Shown here: positions 1 to 7,557 of the stretch, piece by piece | Layout of the letters: each line of letters opens with the position of its first letter | Numbering within the stretch: position 1 is the stretch's first letter | Origin: Prevotellaceae bacterium UBA1743 | Lineage (GTDB): Bacteria; Bacteroidota; Bacteroidia; Bacteroidales; Bacteroidaceae | Length of the DNA: 21,416 bases | Assembly: GCA_002314945.1 (NCBI GenBank) | Contig: DCHV01000007.1 | Location: 25,363 to 46,778 of the forward strand | Direction: 5' to 3' | Translations under genes and position numbers: made by a program | The notes under the pieces: generated by a model | Told to the model about the DNA's origin: nothing | The model's input: only the letters and a program-made list of their open reading frames with translations | Database searches by the model: none

Positions 1-248
1 TTCATTGCCGAAGGTGCAGTACGATAATTCCCGTCCCTGGTCACTCCACATGCTGCCCAACACAAGTTGCTCAGTTCCTGGTCAGATAGTGGGGTGGAGG
101 CAAACTCACGTGTACTATGACGCTTTGCCAAAGCATCAATAACGGTTGAGGATTTGGCTTTCATGTCGGGACTTGGCAACTTGATATCCTGTGCCGAAAC
201 ACCTAATGCACAGATTGACAAGCCTAAAGTTAAAATGCGTGCTTTCAT
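1..248 (-). CDS. Exported nitroreductase-family protein (SagB-like), 5' part only
   Basis: The first 82 codons of a gene that runs off the left edge of the window. It opens with a signal peptide (basic start, hydrophobic core, cleavage after VSA before Gln20), so the product should be exported. After a linker, the segment with RHSTREF, PLSDQELSNLCWAACG and a Tyr-Arg-Thr-Ala-Pro-Ser run matches the N-terminus of SagB/nitroreductase-type FMN oxidoreductases: the R-S-x-R-x-F motif binds the FMN phosphate, and the WAA-G region followed by RTAPSA is typical of the family. Exported short nitroreductases of this kind are common in Bacteroidales; their substrate is generally unknown. The start is the ATG at 248; an upstream ATG at 260 is closed at once by a stop codon. 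A good promoter lies 32 bp upstream. Catalytic details and full length cannot be seen. Confidence 0.85.
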   Translation of the reverse strand, partial: MKARILTLGLSICALGVSAQDIKLPSPDMKAKSSTVIDALAKRHSTREFASTPLSDQELSNLCWAACGVTRDGNYRTAPSAM

Positions 249-274
249 AGATCAAGGCATGTTACATGTTAATT

Positions 275-309
275 CATTGCAAAGGTACGAATAAATTTCG
301 TATGCAATG
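275..309. repeat. Inverted repeat over the nitroreductase promoter (candidate operator)
   Basis: Left arm CATTGCA (275-281) plus TACGAA (286-291) is mirrored by TTCGTA (297-302) plus TGCAATG (303-309). Thirteen base pairs are perfect, interrupted by a four-base insertion AAGG on the left side, around a 5-base centre. Both the -7 and -33 boxes of the minus-strand promoter fall inside it. Because it lies upstream of the expected transcription start, a DNA-binding site is more likely than an RNA hairpin; this is inference. Confidence 0.55.
280..307 (-). promoter_or_regulatory. Promoter of the nitroreductase gene
   Basis: On the minus strand a TACCTTTG box (287 to 280) fits the Bacteroidetes -7 consensus TAnnTTTG, and a TTG (307 to 305) lies 17 bp upstream, close to the usual 19-21 bp. 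The ATG at 248 follows about 32 bp downstream. The element is embedded in an inverted repeat, which may make it regulated. Confidence 0.75.
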
Positions 310-398
310 GAAAATAATTCTGCAATTCGAAGGAGGATGGTACAATAATTCGGGAAGTAATACGTTCTATTAGTATCAAACAAACAACATATTCGTGT

Positions 399-545
399 AT
401 GCCTATGGATCAAACTTTACACCTTCCCTTTATCCAACCCAGTGCAGCCTTGCTGGCTCGCGTTCGTGAAATGGCTCGTGCCTACATCCCCCAACCACTT
501 TCTGATGCAGAAGGTTATGTTGTCTCCCTCTCTGCTGGCTGCTGA
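399..545 (+). CDS. Possible small protein, 48 codons, overlapping the start of rpe
   Basis: An ATG ORF (second ATG at 405) with a protein-like composition: PFIQPSAALLARVREMARAY followed by IPQPLSDAEGY and a short tail ending in Cys. I do not recognise it. It ends inside rpe in another frame, past both candidate rpe start codons (505 and 517), an arrangement that would permit translational coupling. The reading frame is open from 318 but has no earlier ATG. No signal peptide or membrane segment is seen; the middle could form an amphipathic helix. It could be a leader peptide, a conserved small protein, a remnant of a larger gene, or a chance ORF in transcribed leader DNA. Confidence 0.3.
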   Translation: MPMDQTLHLPFIQPSAALLARVREMARAYIPQPLSDAEGYVVSLSAGC

Positions 546-1158
546 TTTCTCTGACTTGAGGTCGGAGATGGAGTGGTTCAACAAGAGTTGTGCTGACTGG
601 CTTCATCTGGATGTGATGGATGGTGTCTTCGTGCCTAATATCTCGTTTGGATTTCCTGTATTGAAAGCGGTTTCGCGTATTTGTCAGAAACCATTGGATG
701 TACATCTGATGATAGTAAAACCTGAGAAATACATCATGGAAGTGAAGGCATTGGGCGCCTACATAATGAATGTGCACTATGAGGCCTGCACCCATCTGCA
801 ACGTGTGATACTGGAGATTCATGAAGCGGGTATGAAGGCTGGCGTGACGCTATGCCCCAGTACACCTGTGAGCGTGCTGGAGGAAGTGATTCAGGATGTG
901 GATTTAGTCTTGCTGATGAGTGTCAATCCGGGTTTTGGAGGACAGTTGTTCATTCCTCGAACCCTGGATAAGATTCGCCTTCTGCGTGAGATGATTGAAA
1001 GAACGGGCAGCCATGCACTCATCGAGGTGGATGGAGGAATCACACGCGAGAATGCCTCGGAAGTACGTAGGGCAGGAGCGGATGTATTGGTGGCTGGAAG
1101 TGCCATCTTCGGACATCCGAACCCCTCGGAAATCTGCGAAGAGCTTCGTTCACTATAG
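517..1158 (+). CDS. rpe: Ribulose-phosphate 3-epimerase
   Basis: Interconverts ribulose 5-phosphate and xylulose 5-phosphate in the cytosolic pentose phosphate pathway. The 213-residue product has the normal family length and a (beta/alpha)8 barrel pattern. It begins with the signature LSPSLLAADF; metal ligands are visible as His30 and Asp32 in LHLDVMDG, His63 in DVHLMI and Asp172 in EVDGGI, and the phosphate-binding region is VNPGFGGQ plus VAGSAIFG. I chose ATG 517 because it places the family signature at residue 2 and has AGAAGG five or so bases upstream. An ATG at 505 or GTG at 442 would add 4 or 25 residues; the 442 extension has no family likeness. comEC begins right after its stop, so the two are surely cotranscribed. 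Confidence 0.93.
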   Translation: MLSPSLLAADFSDLRSEMEWFNKSCADWLHLDVMDGVFVPNISFGFPVLKAVSRICQKPLDVHLMIVKPEKYIMEVKALGAYIMNVHYEACTHLQRVILEIHEAGMKAGVTLCPSTPVSVLEEVIQDVDLVLLMSVNPGFGGQLFIPRTLDKIRLLREMIERTGSHALIEVDGGITRENASEVRRAGADVLVAGSAIFGHPNPSEICEELRSL

Positions 1159-2349
1159 ATGATCAGGACTCCCTTGGTATGGGCCTGTCTTTCCTATATC
1201 GTCGGCCTGATGATCGGGAGGATGAGTCCCCAGCCGTGGTATGTATTTGGTGCATTGGCTGTATTATTCCTCACTACTGTAGCACGTCACGCACGTGGCA
1301 GATGGTATGAGGTAGCTGTTCTTGTCACATGGCTGTTTGTAGGGGCAGCTCGCATCAATTTACAGATAGACTGGGAATCGTTCTTCGCTCCCCTGCGGAG
1401 GGCTGCTGAAGGCTATAACGAATCATTGATAGGCCAATTACGACAGGAGGGCCTGAAAGGGGAGGCCCTTGGATTGGTTTCCAGCATTGTATTAGGAAAC
1501 AAAGTATGGTTAGACTCGGCCACACGCTCGGCATTCCGTATGGTGGGAGGGAGTCATCTGTTGGCATTGAGCGGTATGCATTTGGGAATCCTCTACGGAT
1601 TGATGTATGCCATCATCGTGCGTTGGGTACGCTATACCTCCTGGCGTTGGTTCTCCTATCCTCCTCTTCTATTGCTGATATGGGGATATGCATGGCTGAC
1701 AGGCTTCTCTCCATCGTTGGTGAGGGCCAGTATGATGCTGACGGTGATTATGGGTTTTACGCTCTCTTCGCGTTTCTATGCTCTTGTCTCTGACCCGAGC
1801 CGTATATCAGCAAGATTGCATATTCTTGCCCTGAGTGCCCTTCTTATGCTATGGATAGACCCTATGAACCTGTATGACATCGGTTTTCAGTTGTCATACA
1901 TTGCGGTTCTTTCATTGGTGGTATTTGATACTTCCCGCAATCAATCTCCATCTCGTAAGTGGGGGAGAGTCGTAAACTGGGGAGTGGATGTGGTACTCGT
2001 GTCCTTTGTGGCACAATTAGGGACACTCCCTCTTTCAGCCTACTATTTCCATGTGGTTCCTCTAACGGGTATCCTGATAAATATATTGCTGATACCTCTC
2101 ACTATGCTGATTATCTATGTTTCCCTGCCCCTCCTGATTTTTCCTTGTGCACTTGGTGTGTCAGTACTTTCCAAAGTGGTTGGATTTACGTGCAAACTGG
2201 TTACTTGGTGGTCCACTTTGCCAGGTATTACGGTGGACAGTATATACCCTCCTGCCTGGGGTGTTGTCCTGTTCTATCTATTCCTACTGTTAGTGGCAAT
2301 ACGAAGGGGTAGCGAGCCTGTCTCAATCCGTAGAGAAGTCGGCCAATAA
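1159..2349 (+). CDS. comEC: ComEC/Rec2-type competence membrane protein, short form
   Basis: A 396-residue integral membrane protein dominated by the ComEC/Rec2 competence domain. Diagnostic stretches are LLALSGMHLG (about residues 134-143), a GFSPSLVRASMM stretch near 187, YDIGFQLSYIAVL near 237 and a QLGTLPLSAYYFHVVPLTG run near 285. In model transformers ComEC forms the inner-membrane channel for single-stranded DNA. Full-length relatives of about 700 residues also carry an N-terminal OB-like domain and a C-terminal metallo-beta-lactamase-like domain. Here only about 100 residues precede the core and the protein ends shortly after its last membrane segments, so the beta-lactamase-like domain is absent. 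The start directly abuts the rpe stop. The last 27 bp overlap the end of the convergent CLC gene. Transport of DNA is inferred from family only. Confidence 0.88.
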   Translation: MIRTPLVWACLSYIVGLMIGRMSPQPWYVFGALAVLFLTTVARHARGRWYEVAVLVTWLFVGAARINLQIDWESFFAPLRRAAEGYNESLIGQLRQEGLKGEALGLVSSIVLGNKVWLDSATRSAFRMVGGSHLLALSGMHLGILYGLMYAIIVRWVRYTSWRWFSYPPLLLLIWGYAWLTGFSPSLVRASMMLTVIMGFTLSSRFYALVSDPSRISARLHILALSALLMLWIDPMNLYDIGFQLSYIAVLSLVVFDTSRNQSPSRKWGRVVNWGVDVVLVSFVAQLGTLPLSAYYFHVVPLTGILINILLIPLTMLIIYVSLPLLIFPCALGVSVLSKVVGFTCKLVTWWSTLPGITVDSIYPPAWGVVLFYLFLLLVAIRRGSEPVSIRREVGQ

Positions 2350-4110
2350 CTGACGGTATTTGGTCAGGATGGAACTTTTGCGGATAAAGCCCACAAACAA
2401 TCCTTCTGCATCCACTACCGGAAGAGTCCACATGCCTGTCTGATCGAACATACGCACGATATAATCCATGGAATCGTTTACGTTGAGACAAACGATGGGC
2501 TTCTTCATCAGTTGTGAAACACGGAATTCCCGATGCAGTTCACTTCGGAATATCAAGTGACGTATGTCATCCAGATAGACAATGCCTACCAGTTGCTGTT
2601 GGCCGTTTACTACAGGGAAAACATGGTTCAGGCTGGTACTGACCTGTGAAGCCACATCCGCCAAGGTCATATCGGGATAGAGCACCTTGCCATAGTGCTG
2701 GATGACACTATCCATACTCATCAGGGTGAGGATGGAATGGTCTGCATGATGCGTGAGAAGTTCCCCTCGTTGAGCCAATCGCATAGCATAGATACTATGA
2801 GGCTCGAACGCCTTGATCGTAAGATAGGCACACACAGCTACAATCATGAGCGGCATGAACAAGCCGTAACCACCTGTCAGTTCCGCAATCAGGAAAATTC
2901 CAGTCAGAGGAGCGTGCATAACGCCACTCATCAAGCCACACATACCCAACATGGCAAAGTTATGTTCAGGAACGTAAACTCCCATTACCTCGTTCATATT
3001 CCATATCCGGCTGAAGACGAAGCCGCATACACAACCTAAGAACAGACTGGGGGCAAAGATTCCGCCACATCCGCCACCACCATTGGTTGCGGTAGATGCA
3101 ACAACCTTGAAAAGGATAATCAGAACAAGATAGAGTAGCAACAGGTGGGTGTGACCATAGAAGAACGACCTGTTCATAGCCGTTGCCCATTCTTCCGTCC
3201 CATTACCATTCAGCAACAGGTGGATGAGATCATATCCCTCACCATACAGAGGTGGGAAAAGGTAGATAAGGAGGCTGAGCATTGCTCCTCCTATAATGAG
3301 TTTGTAATATGGGTCCTTGATCTTGCGAAAGAATCCTTCCAGACGGTTCATTGTGCGGGTGAAATATAAGGCCACCAATCCACAAGCAATGCCTAACAGA
3401 ATATAGGCTGGTACCCTGCCTATCTGAAATGCATCCTGTAGGTGAAACTCGAAGATGGTGCCAGTACCCGTGAAAGCAAATACGATAGCAGCTGCTGTCA
3501 CACAACTGACCAGCAAGGGAAGAAGTGCGCTCATCGTAAGGTCGATCATCAATACCTCGAGTACGAATACGAGACCTGCTATAGGAGCCTTGAAAATACC
3601 AGCCACAGCACCTGCTGCTCCACATCCCACCAAGACCATCATCTGCTTGCCGGACAGTCGGAAGGTATGTCCCAAATTACTGCCTATGGCTGATCCAGTA
3701 AGGACAATAGGGGCCTCGGCTCCTACCGAACCTCCAAAGCCAATGGTAATTGCACTTGCCACGATGGAGGTCCATGTGTTATGAGCTCTGATACGACTTT
3801 GCTTTCGTGCAAGGGCGAAGAGGATTTTTGTAACACCATGTCCTATATCATCACGCACGATGTAGCGGATGAAAAGCATGGACAATAAGATGCCTACTAC
3901 AGGATAGATCAGATAGAGCCAGTTGGCTTGGGTAATGGCAAATTCGTGGGTAAGCAAATGCTCTATCTGCAAGATGAGTTCCTTGAGCAAAAGGCCTGCC
4001 AAGGCAGAGAACACGCCCACAATCAGGCTGAGGATGATCATGAGTTGGCTGGAGCTCAGATGACTCCTTCGCCAACGGATAACTGATGCCTGAAGGTCCC
4101 GTAGTGTCAT
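2323..4110 (-). CDS. CLC-family chloride channel/transporter with C-terminal CBS pair
   Basis: A 595-residue membrane protein that should move chloride or a similar anion across the inner membrane. CLC signatures appear in order: GHGV (90-93, in place of GSGIP), GSVGAEAP (127-134) with the gating glutamate Glu132, and GGIFAPSLFLG (349-359). Two CBS domains follow at about 467-523 and 532-590; these usually bind adenine nucleotides and modulate gating. Aligning AGLVFVLEVLMID with the E. coli AGILFIIEEMRPQ segment puts Val186 at the internal proton-glutamate position (Glu203 in E. coli), as in many true chloride channels. The gene is last in a five-gene run: its ATG overlaps the tsaC stop by four bases. 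Its end overlaps comEC and no hairpin terminator is seen. Family certain; channel versus exchanger open. Confidence 0.93.
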   Translation of the reverse strand: MTLRDLQASVIRWRRSHLSSSQLMIILSLIVGVFSALAGLLLKELILQIEHLLTHEFAITQANWLYLIYPVVGILLSMLFIRYIVRDDIGHGVTKILFALARKQSRIRAHNTWTSIVASAITIGFGGSVGAEAPIVLTGSAIGSNLGHTFRLSGKQMMVLVGCGAAGAVAGIFKAPIAGLVFVLEVLMIDLTMSALLPLLVSCVTAAAIVFAFTGTGTIFEFHLQDAFQIGRVPAYILLGIACGLVALYFTRTMNRLEGFFRKIKDPYYKLIIGGAMLSLLIYLFPPLYGEGYDLIHLLLNGNGTEEWATAMNRSFFYGHTHLLLLYLVLIILFKVVASTATNGGGGCGGIFAPSLFLGCVCGFVFSRIWNMNEVMGVYVPEHNFAMLGMCGLMSGVMHAPLTGIFLIAELTGGYGLFMPLMIVAVCAYLTIKAFEPHSIYAMRLAQRGELLTHHADHSILTLMSMDSVIQHYGKVLYPDMTLADVASQVSTSLNHVFPVVNGQQQLVGIVYLDDIRHLIFRSELHREFRVSQLMKKPIVCLNVNDSMDYIVRMFDQTGMWTLPVVDAEGLFVGFIRKSSILTKYRQLLADFSTD

Positions 4111-4676
4111 TTGCGGATAATCTTCACTTCACCATCAAGCCCGATACGGATAATCTGGCTGGGCTGGGCATTGCCTTTCTCTCCCCTGCGAAAACTGCAG
4201 ATGTAATCCATCTGGGAAGTAATGGATTCAGGGATGTCGTAGAAGTTTTTGGGGGAGGGTTCTCCGCTGATGTTGGCACTCGTGCTGACGATAGCCTTCT
4301 GAAAGCGGTAGCATATCTGGCGGCTGAAATCTTCGTGTGTCACCCGGATTCCCAAACTTCCATCCTCGGCCAATAGATTGGGAGCCACATTGGCAGCCCC
4401 ATCCAGAATGAGGGTGAGGGGACGATCCGCACAATCCACCAAATCCCAAGCCACATCGGGTACCTTGCGGAAATAGCGTTGCATACGATCTGCACTATCC
4501 ACCAAGCAAATGAGTGCCTTGGAATCTTCACGTTGCTTAATCTCATAGATGCGTTTTACCGCCTCGGCATTTGTGGCATCACATCCGATACCCCAAATCG
4601 TGTCAGTAGGATAGAGGATGATGCCCCCCTTGCGCATACACTCTACCGCATTCTTGATGTCAATGTCGCAGTTCAT
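4107..4676 (-). CDS. tsaC: Threonylcarbamoyl-AMP synthase (Sua5/YrdC/TsaC family)
   Basis: Makes L-threonylcarbamoyladenylate from threonine, bicarbonate and ATP, the first step of the universal t6A37 tRNA modification. The 189-residue product is a single YrdC domain, the TsaC size rather than the longer Sua5 form. Visible motifs are GGIILYPTDTIWGIGCDA (17-34), IKQREDSKALICLV (46-59), PLTLIL (86-91), LGIRV (108-112), STSANISGEPSP (131-142) and QPSQIIRI (171-178). The start codon overlaps the prfC stop by one base (TAATG) and the end overlaps the CLC start by four, implying translational coupling within the operon. The neighbour prfC is also a translation factor. Confidence 0.93.
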   Translation of the reverse strand: MNCDIDIKNAVECMRKGGIILYPTDTIWGIGCDATNAEAVKRIYEIKQREDSKALICLVDSADRMQRYFRKVPDVAWDLVDCADRPLTLILDGAANVAPNLLAEDGSLGIRVTHEDFSRQICYRFQKAIVSTSANISGEPSPKNFYDIPESITSQMDYICSFRRGEKGNAQPSQIIRIGLDGEVKIIRK

Positions 4677-6244
4677 TAGAATTCACTTGTAAAATGGAAA
4701 CGGATATGCTCGAAATCCTGTTGAGCCATAGTGAGTACATACCCACTATCGGCCAGGAATACATCGCGACCTTCCCTGTCCTTGGCCATATATTGATATT
4801 TTCTCTTCTTGAAGGCTTCCAACTGTGCCACATCATCACTTTCTATCCAGCAAGCCTTGTACAGACTGACGGGTTCCCAGCGGCATTTGGCATTGTATTC
4901 GTTTTCCAGACGGTACTGTATGACCTCAAACTGCAACTGGCCAACTGTACCTATAATCTTTCGACCATTAAATTGGTTGACGAAGAGCTGAGCCACACCT
5001 TCGTCCATCAGTTGCTCAATTCCTTTTTGCAACTGTTTGGTTTTCATCGGGTCAGCATTCTCGATATACTTAAACATCTCCGGGCTGAAACTTGGAAGTC
5101 CACGGAAATGAATCTCTTCTCCTTCGGTGAGGGTGTCACCTATCTTGAAAATACCATTGTCGGGAAGACCAACAATATCCCCAGGCCATGCCTCCTCGAT
5201 GGTACTCTTGCGTTGGGCCATGAATTGTGTGGGGCTACTGAAGCGGACGGTCTTGCCCTGTCTTACATGTAGATAGGGAGCATTGCGTATGAATTTCCCT
5301 GAGCAAACCTTGCAGAAAGCGATACACGAACGATGGTTCGGGTCTATGTTTGCTGTAATCTTGAATACAAAACCGCTGAATTTGTTCTCCTCGGGAGATA
5401 CCATACGTTCCTCGGCCATGACAGGTCGTGGATGTGGCGCAATCTGCACGAAACAGTCAAGCAGTTCCTGCACACCAAAGTTGTTGAGAGCCGACCCAAA
5501 GAAGACAGGTGCCACCTCAGCATCGAGGTAGTTCTGCACATCGAAAGCGGGATAGACCCCATCTACCAGTTCCAAGTCTTCTCTTAGTTTGTCGGCATCT
5601 GCTTTTCCTACATGGGATTCCAGTTCTGGCCCATTTATGTCAATGGCCACTTTCTCTGTTACTTTCTGTTTGTTGGGAGTAAAGAGGTTCAATCCTTGCT
5701 CGTAGATGTTATACACGCCCTTGAAATGAATTCCTTGGTTGATGGGCCAAGAAAGGGGACGTACCTTGATCTGCAATTCTTCTTCCAGTTCATCCAACAG
5801 ATCAAAGGGATCACGCCCCTCACGATCCATTTTGTTAATGAAAATGATGACAGGAGTCTTGCGCATTCGGCACACGGTCATCAACTTGCGTGTCTGAGTC
5901 TCTACTCCCTTTGCACTATCCACCACGATGATGGCACTATCCACTGCCGTGAGGGTACGGAAAGTATCTTCGGCAAAGTCCTGGTGACCTGGGGTATCAA
6001 GAATGTTCACCTTGTAATCCTGGTAATCAAACTCCATGACAGAGGTGGTGACTGAGATTCCACGTTGTTTCTCGATATCCATCCAGTCACTCGTGGCTGT
6101 CTTCTTGATTTTATTGCTTTTGACGGCACCTGCGACCTGAATCTGTCCTCCGAAAAGGAGCAGTTTCTCCGTGAGGGTAGTCTTACCGGCATCGGGATGC
6201 GAGATGATTGCAAAAGTTCTTCTTCTTTCTATTTCCTGGTTCAT
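4676..6244 (-). CDS. prfC: Peptide chain release factor 3 (GTPase)
   Basis: RF3 is a ribosome-bound GTPase that recycles RF1/RF2 after peptide release. The 522 residues match the normal length. GTPase motifs: G1 SHPDAGKT (15-22), G2 RGISVT (61-66), G3 DTPGH (83-87), G4 NKMD (137-140) and a G5-like region near PLSWPI (163-168). The rest matches RF3 domains II and III, with QFMAQRKSTIEEAWPGDIVG and GVAQLF followed by VGQLQFEV. A GTPase of this class with SHPDAGKT and an RF3-type C-terminus separates it from EF-G. It starts inside the stop of the DUF4924-like gene (ATGA overlap) and its own stop overlaps the tsaC start, so it sits in the middle of one transcript. Confidence 0.96.
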   Translation of the reverse strand: MNQEIERRRTFAIISHPDAGKTTLTEKLLLFGGQIQVAGAVKSNKIKKTATSDWMDIEKQRGISVTTSVMEFDYQDYKVNILDTPGHQDFAEDTFRTLTAVDSAIIVVDSAKGVETQTRKLMTVCRMRKTPVIIFINKMDREGRDPFDLLDELEEELQIKVRPLSWPINQGIHFKGVYNIYEQGLNLFTPNKQKVTEKVAIDINGPELESHVGKADADKLREDLELVDGVYPAFDVQNYLDAEVAPVFFGSALNNFGVQELLDCFVQIAPHPRPVMAEERMVSPEENKFSGFVFKITANIDPNHRSCIAFCKVCSGKFIRNAPYLHVRQGKTVRFSSPTQFMAQRKSTIEEAWPGDIVGLPDNGIFKIGDTLTEGEEIHFRGLPSFSPEMFKYIENADPMKTKQLQKGIEQLMDEGVAQLFVNQFNGRKIIGTVGQLQFEVIQYRLENEYNAKCRWEPVSLYKACWIESDDVAQLEAFKKRKYQYMAKDREGRDVFLADSGYVLTMAQQDFEHIRFHFTSEF

Positions 6245-6765
6245 GATTCTTGTGTGTACAATTGGCTTAGCATCTCCAATAGGTGGATGATGGGGCGGAT
6301 GGCAAGCAAGGTTCCTTCCGAAACTTCCTTGCCTTGCATTTTCAATAATGTGATGCCATACAAGGCATCCAGACAGTTCTCTATTTCACTCTTGTCTTTG
6401 TTCGTGCCATGTGCGCGCAACTCGACAATGGCAGGTAATGCCTTGTAGTAGGTCGTATTGTAGAATGGTTGTTTGGGATCGTTGAGCAGCTCGGCATGAC
6501 GATCAGTCAACAAGATAATGGTATTCCTCAGAATTTGCAAGTGCCCTGATTGTGTGACACCCTCTTCCCGCATCATTTGTATCAGATTGGCATACCACTG
6601 AGTCACTTCGGCCTGCTGGTCTGTTGTATAATCGAAACGCACGAGATATTCCTGTTTAATCCTTTCCAAGTCCAATCCATAGGCCCTCAATGTGTCTTCA
6701 ACCTGAAACATATACAGCAAATATCCTGTAATGTTCTGCTTGCGTAATTTTTGGGCGATATACAT
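6241..6765 (-). CDS. DUF4924-like Bacteroidales protein, function unknown
   Basis: A 174-residue, probably cytosolic, mostly helical protein. The opening MYIAQKLRKQNITGYLLYMF followed by QVEDTLRAYGLDLERI fits my recollection of the DUF4924 family, found in Bacteroidales next to prfC; I could not run a profile search. No catalytic motif, signal peptide or membrane segment is visible; several Glu/Leu-rich helices and a charged loop near residues 118-126 (HGTNKDKSE) are seen. It overlaps prfC by four bases and lies six bases after the LysE-family gene, so the three are expected to be translated from one message. The steady linkage to release factor 3 could hint at a translation-related job, but nothing in the sequence proves it. 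Confidence 0.75.
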   Translation of the reverse strand: MYIAQKLRKQNITGYLLYMFQVEDTLRAYGLDLERIKQEYLVRFDYTTDQQAEVTQWYANLIQMMREEGVTQSGHLQILRNTIILLTDRHAELLNDPKQPFYNTTYYKALPAIVELRAHGTNKDKSEIENCLDALYGITLLKMQGKEVSEGTLLAIRPIIHLLEMLSQLYTQES

Positions 6766-6771
6766 GGTGCT

Positions 6772-7413
6772 TCAAAAAAGGGCATACATCAGTCCAATCA
6801 CCGAGGCAAAGATAACAATAAGTCCGAAGACACGGTTGATGCGACGAATTGTCTCGATATGGAAACGTGTTCTAACTTTATCAATGATAGTTGAAAGGGC
6901 AAACCACCAGAGGAGTGCTCCTGCCACTATCGAAAGGAATCCAATAGTCTGGCTGATACGATGCCCATTCTGAATAAAATCGAAACGTGCAAACAAGGCT
7001 ACAAAAAGGAAAACAATCAGTGGATTGCCAAACGTGACCAGAAAACCAGTAAACATATTGTGGGCCAAAGTGCCTTTGTTGTTACTTGTTGGACGCATAG
7101 GAGCAGGTCGCGAGAGATAGGTATATAGCCCGAAGCCAAACAGGAGAATACTTCCTATGACCCTCATGTATAATCGATTTTCCGGGTCCTGAATGAAGTC
7201 AATGACAATACTCATTCCCAGTCCTGTCATCAACGCATAGATAAGGTCACTGAGGGCAGCACCTATACCAGTGACAAACCCATACCAGCGTCCCTTGTTC
7301 AAAGTACGTTGGACGGTAAGCACTCCCACAGGCCCCATAGGTGCGCTGGCAATGATTCCGACGATTAAACCTTTAATTATAAGGCTAAAAGTAGTAATTG
7401 GCTCTAACCACAT
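6772..7413 (-). CDS. LysE-family transporter (amino acid exporter type)
   Basis: A 213-residue inner-membrane protein with about six hydrophobic segments, the LysE/RhtB size and layout. The first segment ends in the signature SAPMGPVGVLTVQRTLNKGR; a GFGLYTYLSRP segment and GFLVTFGNPLIVFLF match the mid-protein family pattern (the latter replacing the usual N-P-K). Members export amino acids or related small molecules by proton exchange; the substrate here cannot be told. I chose ATG 7413 because it puts the first membrane helix near the start; an ATG at 7461 would add 16 polar residues not seen in relatives. It heads the run LysE, DUF4924-like, prfC, tsaC, CLC. No perfect promoter box is visible; a loose TATATTTTG (7477 to 7469, minus strand) is the nearest. 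Confidence 0.85.
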   Translation of the reverse strand: MWLEPITTFSLIIKGLIVGIIASAPMGPVGVLTVQRTLNKGRWYGFVTGIGAALSDLIYALMTGLGMSIVIDFIQDPENRLYMRVIGSILLFGFGLYTYLSRPAPMRPTSNNKGTLAHNMFTGFLVTFGNPLIVFLFVALFARFDFIQNGHRISQTIGFLSIVAGALLWWFALSTIIDKVRTRFHIETIRRINRVFGLIVIFASVIGLMYALF

Positions 7414-7499
7414 ATTGAAATTGTTTGCAAATTTCGTGTTTTTTTCTGAGTTATCACACATTTTTGTTCAAAATATACGGATTTGTAAATCTAATTTGC

Positions 7500-7507
7500 T
7501 ACCTTTG
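7500..7507 (+). promoter_or_regulatory. -7 promoter box for the ROK kinase gene
   Basis: TACCTTTG exactly fits the Bacteroidetes TAnnTTTG consensus and lies 50 bp before the start codon. The nearest TTTG (7482-7485) is only 14 bp upstream rather than about 20, so the -33 half is weak. Confidence 0.6.
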
Positions 7508-7557
7508 TACATTCGATATTAGTTTTTTATCTATAATAACATTAATAATTCATAAAA

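Noticed and set aside
442..516. GTG start giving rpe 25 extra residues
   Set aside because: The extension has no family likeness and the signature LSPSLLAADF should be at the very start; ATG 517 has a suitable ribosome binding site.
430..822. Long minus-strand ORF opposite rpe (130 codons)
   Set aside because: Shadow of rpe; composition rich in His, Gln and Arg with no recognisable domain.
4694..5272. 192-codon plus-strand ORF opposite prfC
   Set aside because: It is entirely antisense to the well-supported prfC frame and shows no domain pattern.
7414..7461. Longer start for the LysE-family protein
   Set aside because: It adds 16 polar residues before the first membrane helix, unlike the family; it would also extend into the likely promoter region.
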